The notes under the pieces: model-generated
The model's database searches: none
The model's input: the letters and a program-made list of their open reading frames with translations, nothing else
What the model was told of the DNA's origin: nothing
DNA from: Clitoria ternatea
Taxonomy: Eukaryota > Streptophyta > Magnoliopsida > Fabales > Fabaceae
NCBI GenBank assembly: GCA_037962975.1
Contig: CM075675.1
Span: 46,174,501-46,238,500, forward strand
DNA length: 64,000 bases
Direction of reading: 5' to 3'
In this document: piece after piece, positions 57,983-64,000 of the stretch
How positions within the stretch are numbered: the stretch's first letter is position 1
Layout of the letters: every line of letters starts with the position of its first letter
Program-made: the position numbers and the translations under genes

Positions 57983-59964
57983 CCATGTGTTACGGTTAAA
58001 AGTTAAGTTCATTGATCTATTACAAGTCTTGACACATTATTAGTCCCTCAAATTTTAAAAACATTTCGTTAGTCATGAACCTTAGAAGCAATATTTACTT
58101 TAATCACATTAACTTTTACTGTCATTTAGAGTTTAAATTGTCGTTTTGTATTAGAAGTAACTGATAGAAGTGTATACCTTGCTTGCATAATGATTTGTAA
58201 TAAGGAAGCAACATATAACAAGCATGATGCCTAGTTCCAACTATGTGAAGTCAAATAATGCTGCAATGGTATAGAAACACACAATAGCACCCGTGAAAAA
58301 GGGTAAACCACTAAATCCAAGAATTGAACAAAAATGGGGACACAGCTATTCAGCTGAAATCACGGTCTTTGGTTTTCAGCTGAGCTTGCTTTGTTGTCTT
58401 CCTCCAAGGAATTACCTGACATATAATAAATCTATGTTCTTAATTCCTAAGAATGTTATTCCTCTATCAGACATTGTTAGGTGGCTCCAAATCACTGCAT
58501 TATTCATCTAAATACTGGACTTTTTAACAATTATGTTTATCTCTTGCAGTTAAAACAAGTGTAGAAAATAATAATGGATTTTCTGAAAAGTGTTTCATGT
58601 GCTACATTATGTGGTACTTGGACACCCCCACATTTGGACCATCGTTTCTTGCCTTGACAGCCAAAGAGCACTTTATTTTGGCTTGTGAAAGGCACAACAC
58701 TTTTGTTCACACCCCATAACTAGGCAATTTCTTTATGTCTTTATCAATTTCACACACTAGCTTCCCCGACACCAAATTCAAATGTACACTATTATCAACG
58801 GTTTATTTGTCATACATCCTTAGTTTTTTAATATTAAGTTACCGACACATTTCTTAATCTATTGAAATCAGTATAATTAGTTCATTCTTTAACACTTATG
58901 CTCTTTCTATTTATTATTATTATTAAGAATGATTAAAAAACATGTATTTTATATGAGCTCAAATAATTTTGCACTATTGGAAATGTTCCATTAAGTAGCC
59001 CACAGCCAAGCAAGCCATAGCAAAATCTAGTAATATTGAATCATTTTACCCCAAAAGATATGTCCAAAATCATAGTATATAGTGGAAGGTGTAATTTACA
59101 TGATGAAATTGTTGTACACGATATAGGGACGGTAGCCTACAAAACCAAATGGAATACAGTCTGTTATTTCCCACTTACTTCTACAGAACTCTACTTGTCA
59201 CCCCCACAACGTTAAAGACCCATACCTCTTGATCACCCACAAACACCAAAAAAAATCTTTTGCCCCTCAGAACACTATAAAAAAATAAAATTCCACATGT
59301 TGTTATGTTAATATACATTCAATTTCAAAAAACATTGTCTATGTTCAGTATTATTTTCATTTTTTTCACTTTTGATGACAAATACACTTTATTATTTTTA
59401 TCTTGTTTTCTAGTTTTGGATCCAAACTCACAGCACTCGGCATTTAGCGCAGTTGTCAGTTGGTTGCAGCCCATTTTTAAAATAGTTTTTACATCCATTT
59501 TTATGGTTAAAAGGGTGTGATTCAAGGGAATAAATTTATCTTATTTTAATTAAATATCGATAATTTAATATTTATCTTAAGTATGATGCAACATTAAAAT
59601 CTATAACAATTATCACATTCTTTAAAATGCATATAAGCCAATAGATGAATTAATCAATATTCTAACTATTCCTAAAAAAAACCACCAATGTTAAAACCAC
59701 GTCAATCTATAAATAACTTGATCGGTTCATGAAATAATCCCAGTAAACTATTTAGAAGATCATCTGCAGCCGACCGCACTGAATGTCGATTTGGATCCTT
59801 TATTTTTTTCAAAATTTTGTATAGAAATGAATGAAAACAACTTTTTTATTTCCAAAATTTTCTATACAAATTTCTTAAAATAAAATCAATATAACAATTT
59901 CATAATTAAAAATAAAAAGATAGCATAATTAGTTTTATCCAATTTGTAAAATTATTTCTTTTAC
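57983..59964. other. Intergenic region upstream of the protease gene
   Basis: No gene. AT-rich throughout. It would hold the promoter of the protease gene; I see no clear known element array except the TATA-like stretch listed next. Confidence 0.55.
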
Positions 59965-59973
59965 TATATATAT
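59965..59973 (+). promoter_or_regulatory. Putative TATA box of the aspartic protease gene
   Basis: TATATATAT about 45 bp before the ATG, which would give a very short 5' UTR (about 15-25 nt). The region is AT-rich, so this is only a candidate. Confidence 0.4.
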
Positions 59974-60016
59974 TGATTAATGAGGAGTGTAGTGAAGGCA
60001 CCAAAATCCCACACCA

Positions 60017-62651
60017 ATGGCAATGAAAGCCACACTCCCACTCTCTCTTCTACTCCTATTCCTCATCTTCTCCTTAGTCCAAGGGCTGAACCCCAAATGT
60101 GAGAGTCAAGATCATGGTTCAAACCTACAAGTGTTCCATGTGTTGAGCCCATGTTCACCATTTAGGCCATCAAAGGCACTTTCATGGGAAGACAGTGTGC
60201 TCCAAATGCAAGCCAAGGACCAAGCCAGGGTCCAGTTCCTGGCTAGCTTGGTGGCAGGGAGGTCAATTGTGCCCATTGCCTCAGGGAGACAAATAACACA
60301 GAGCCCAACTTACATTGTGAGAGTCAAAATTGGTACCCCACCTCAGACTTTGCTATTGGCAATGGACACTAGCAATGATGCTGCTTGGATTCCTTGCACT
60401 GCTTGTGATGGTTGCTCCTCCACCTTGTTTGCCCCTGAAAAATCCACCACTTTCAAAAATGTTAGCTGTGCTGCCCCTGAATGTAAACAGGTTATGCACT
60501 TTACTTTCAACTTTAAACCTTTCCATTTTCTTTTCATCAATTCATTCTCACTTCACGGGCTACATGAATAGATAGGAACCATAACACCATCATGTCGCCA
60601 TCTAAATATATAATACTTTTCAGCTCCTTTTTGCCTTTTAATAATGTAGATTATAACCCAAACACCATCATTCAAATCCCAAATCATTCACACTTATTTT
60701 TGGGCACGGTGATGATTTACTAATTATATTTCTTATACAACTGTTTTTCTTAACCCAAACCTGGACAACACAAAGCTGCTAATTTGAATTTTAAGAGTAT
60801 TTTAAGATGTTAGTATAGCAAAAAAAAATCCTTAAAAAATAAGTGACCGAAATATTAATTATATTAGTATTTCTTAAAGTTATTTGTTCTTATATTTTTT
60901 TAGTAGCTGTCGTTGATTCTTTTGTAATTTATTGAAGTTTTTCATTATACACAACTCTAATATATTGAGTTTGAGGAGAAAATATCAATGTTTTAAAAAC
61001 AAATTAGAAAGGGTAATTACAGAAAAGGGTTATGCAAGTAATATTTTATTTAAATATTGAATAAGAATCATGTGAACTCAAGTGCCACTGCGGTACAATT
61101 GTGAATGTTTGTGCAACGTGCTATACATGAAAAACTGTGATAATTACTTCATCTAGTGTTAAATATAAAGTATATTATAGTAAGAAGTTTTGTCCTATAG
61201 TATTAGAAATAGTATATTTTTCTAATATTATTAATATCAAATTAACTAATTATTTACTAATATTATTAATATAAATAAATTTTCAAAATAGGCGTGAAAT
61301 AAGTTATTTAAACCCGTTTGATTTCCCATTAGAATTCTACAATGAAACAAAGTTAAATGATATAGAAGATTAATATTAATTTTTAAATTTTTTATTTTCA
61401 TGTAATTTTGTTTCCATAACTTTTAACCAACGGACACTTAATAGCACATGGCCTACAACTTAGCACTACTCTTTTAATTTTTCTTAACGTGGAAGGAAGG
61501 TAATTTCACAATGCTATCATCATCACATAGAAACACGCAATGTGTTGTCTCATTGCGGATGAAAATAATCTAGAAAACTACGTGCAATTGTGTAGTCTTT
61601 CGCAGGCAAGGGTCACGAGACCTTGTAATGTAATGTTTTCATGTGAACATTTACAGGTACCCAACCCCAGTTGCGGAACCAGCGCGTGCACTTTCAACCT
61701 CACCTATGGTGGTTCAACCGTAGCTGCTAATGTTGTACAAGACACGGTAACCTTAGCCACTGACCCTGTTCCTGGCTACACCTTTGGTTGTGTTGCAAAG
61801 ACCACTGGCACCTCGGCACCATCACAGGGGCTATTGGGCCTGGGCCGAGGCCCATTATCATTGTTCTCTCAGACCCAAAACCTCTATCAGTCCACATTCT
61901 CTTACTGCTTGCCCAGCTTCAAATCCCTTAATTTCTCCGGGTCACTAAGACTTGGGCCTAATTCCCAGCCCAAGAGGATCAAGTTCACCCCTCTTCTCAG
62001 GAACCCTAGAAGACCATCACTCTACTATGTCAACTTGGTTGCTATTAGGGTTGGCCGGAGAGTCGTTGATATCCCTCCGGCGGCATTGGCGTTCAATCCA
62101 ACCACCGGAGCTGGCACTATTTTTGATTCCGGTAATTTCTTTAAACATAATGACATGACTTTTTAATTGGATTATTAACTTTTTAAACATAATTTCTTTA
62201 AAAATAAATATTAACTTTTAATTTTTTTTTATTTTACCAAACATCCTTTGGATTATGTAACAATTTCTGGTACACTAAAATACTAGGTACGGTGTACAGT
62301 CGGCTAGTTACAGCTGCGTACGTGGCAGTGCGAGACGAGTTCCGAAGAAGAGTTGGGGGCAATGGAAATCTAACAGTAACAAGCTTAGGAGGGTTCGATA
62401 CATGCTACACAGTTCCAATAGTTGCACCCACAATAACATTAATGTTCTCAGGGATGAACGTGACACTACCACAGGACAACATTCTCATACACAGCACTGC
62501 CGGTAGCACCACGTGCTTGGCCATGGCCGCAGCTCCAGATAACGTCAACTCAGTGCTAAATGTGATAGCCAACATGCAGCAACAAAATCACCGTCTGCTC
62601 TTTGATCTGCCCAACGCCAGACTTGGTGTTGCTCGTGAACTTTGCACTTAA
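60017..62651 (+). CDS. AED3: Secreted plant aspartic protease, AED3-like (pepsin family A1), three exons
   Basis: Exons are 60017-60490, 61657-62131 and 62287-62651, giving 437 residues, close to the usual 430-450 of this family. Residues 1-23 are a signal peptide (hydrophobic LSLLLLFLIFSLVQG), pointing to the secretory pathway and probably the apoplast. The N-terminal prosegment contains VPIASGRQITQSPTYIVRVK. The first catalytic Asp is D117 in AMDTSNDAAW (DTS instead of the classic DTG), followed by the nepenthesin-type Cys-rich stretch CTACDGC. The second is D315 in IFDSGTV, which spans the exon 2-3 junction. GLLGLGRGPLSL and the C-terminal CLAMAAAPDNVNSVLNVIAN are family hallmarks. Arabidopsis relatives include AED3 (apoplastic, EDS1-dependent) and At3g54400; which is the true orthologue I cannot tell. 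The start context is ACCAATGGCAATG; the third codon is also ATG. All exons are open, with consensus splice sites and no sign of decay. Confidence 0.93.
60491..61656 (+). other. Intron 1 of the aspartic protease gene (1166 bp, phase 0)
   Basis: Donor CAG|GTTATG after Gln158; acceptor ACATTTACAG|GTACCC. AT-rich with no nested element recognised. Confidence 0.88.
62132..62286 (+). other. Intron 2 of the aspartic protease gene (155 bp, phase 1)
   Basis: Donor TCCG|GTAATT, acceptor ATACTAG|GTACGG. It splits the Gly codon of the second catalytic DSG motif. Confidence 0.88.
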
Positions 62652-63660
62652 TAAATGCTTCTAATTCATTCCTCAATTATTCTCATCACTTTTTGTCACA
62701 CTTGGTTGGATAATGCTCTTCTCTTCTCAGCATATTGCTAACTACCTAGTCAAGATTTTGAGCTTCTATGTGTATGGAATCGAATTCGTGTTTCCAAATT
62801 TCGCTTATATTTATTTGTAGCTTTTGTGACGGTGTGTATCACGGGTTGAAAAATACCTGTAGCTCATATGTCCTTTTCTTCTACTTCATTGAATTGAATT
62901 GATGAGATTTCAGTACTTGGATCGATGATCGTGCAAATTCACGGGTCATCAGCACATTTCTCTCTCTCTTTTTTTCCCTTAACTACATTCTACTATGCGC
63001 CTGTAATTTTAGTTTTCTTAATTTTAATTGCCCGTATTTATTTATAAAAAAAATTTAAATGTTCAAATCAACTTTTTGTATGGGAAGGATACTACAATAC
63101 AAATTGAATATTAAATTCATATGAGACAAATTCCATTAATGATCATGTATTTCTACTTTGAAGTGGTTTTGTTACTTAAATATCGGTCCAACAAACTATT
63201 GTCGTTGGATTTATTCTAAACTCAGTTTATTGTTTTGGAATTAGCTGATAATGACCTTAAAATGATTGAGAAATTTCTTATTAAATATTCCTCTATATTC
63301 AGTGTTTATGTATTCGGATAATTAATCAGCTACAAGTATAGTTAAAAATAATTTTTATAATGGTAACAACATACAAATTTTTTTAAGATATATAATGGTA
63401 AAACAACCACTAAAAGATCAAATAATATTTATAGGACATGTGAAATCAGCAATGAATTTATCTAATCCTTCAACAGAACTTTTTGGAAGAAAGGTTATTT
63501 ATAAAATAGTAAGGGGAATAGTTTTACTGCCAACGATAAAAACAATAAAGTTGACAATGATGTGAATCCAATTTATGTGATTGAAGTTTTTATCAAAAAT
63601 ATTTATATGGGTAATAACAAGTCATTATTAATCATCTAGCACTATTTCTTTCTTTCATTC
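62652..63660. other. 3' flank of the protease gene
   Basis: No gene seen. AATAAA overlaps the stop codon (62650-62655); a real polyadenylation site further down is likely but not clear. A CT microsatellite-like run lies near 62960. Confidence 0.5.
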
Positions 63661-64000
63661 CTTTGATATGTGAAGTGTTAGACCGCAAAGAATGGAGTAA
63701 ACCCCCCATTTGGTCCCTAAGTTTGTAGGCATCGGGCAATTAGGTCCCTGAGTACATTAATCACCCCGTTAGTCCCTAACATTGAGAACCGTCAAACACT
63801 TAGGTTCTCGCCGTTACATAATCGTTAAAATATGGTGACGTGGCTTCTGAATGTCCATGTGGGATGCCAGGTGGGTGCTATACGGTGCCGTTTTACCTCG
63901 TGCAAATCGCGGGAAAATGAAAAGAAACCTAGGAAATGAGAAAAGCAAAAACTTAGGGACCAAAAATTCTGAGGAGGCCTCGCATTTCGCAATCGTCGCA
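63661..64000. repeat. Candidate repeat end with TTGGTCCCTAAGTTTG words
   Basis: TTTGGTCCCTAAGTTTG, TTAGGTCCCTGAGTAC and TTAGTCCCTAAC recur within 100 bp (63700-63780), and base composition becomes more GC-rich. Such words are common at the ends of dispersed legume repeats in my recollection. The element type cannot be decided because the window ends. Confidence 0.3.

Overview
This is plant nuclear DNA, most likely from a phaseoloid legume such as Glycine. The evidence is Ogre/Tat-type Ty3-gypsy retrotransposons of the kind abundant in legumes, GT-AG introns, TATAAATA promoters and a secreted plant aspartic protease gene at the right. The species call is inference. About 50 kb of the 64 kb is a nest of LTR retrotransposons. 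The one ordinary host gene is the three-exon aspartic protease (AED3-like) at 60017-62651.

Layout, left to right. Positions 1-4153 are one very long antisense LTR (element E, cut by the window edge), filled with 15-bp and 83-bp tandem repeats. Positions 4256-18442 are element A, a 14.2-kb plus-strand Ogre-like element (TSD ATTAT). It has an intact extra ORF before gag, a gag broken by stops, an intron that joins gag to pol in frame, RT with two RNase H domains, integrase, and two minisatellites before its polypurine tract. Positions 18854-48530 are element C, a minus-strand Tat-like element (TSD ATTGT). It carries gag-pol plus two tandem copies of an antisense, intron-containing gene. Inside the integrase end of C sits element B (29552-42429, TSD CTTGC), a plus-strand Ogre-like derivative with no pol and nearly identical LTRs. 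The flanks of A and C (4154-4250, 18448-18848, 48536-49613) fit together as pieces of an older minus-strand LTR (D). After that come a hAT-like MITE (49880-50416), AT-rich DNA, a decayed Copia element F (52769-57977, TSD ATCTG) and the protease gene.

Order of events. LTR divergence counted by eye suggests B is youngest (about 2 substitutions in 2.47 kb), then A (about 7 in 1.4 kb), then C (about 14 in 0.73 kb). F is clearly older, and D is older than C, which is inserted in it. Nesting agrees with this.

The most interesting structure is non-coding. (1) The transcribed part of the Ogre-like LTRs (A, B, E) holds one to four copies of a hairpin whose inner and outer stems differ in sequence between copies but stay complementary. 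(2) Two LTRs of different type (B and D) each carry ten ATCGAT-core palindromes set as five pairs with about 21-bp spacing, two DNA turns. (3) The upstream parts of A, B and E are built around different palindromes or arrays while LTR ends and downstream parts are shared. (4) The minisatellites of A and B repeat the eight bases GGGGCATC that lie at the junction of polypurine tract and LTR. (5) Element C carries a duplicated antisense gene with its own intron and G-box.
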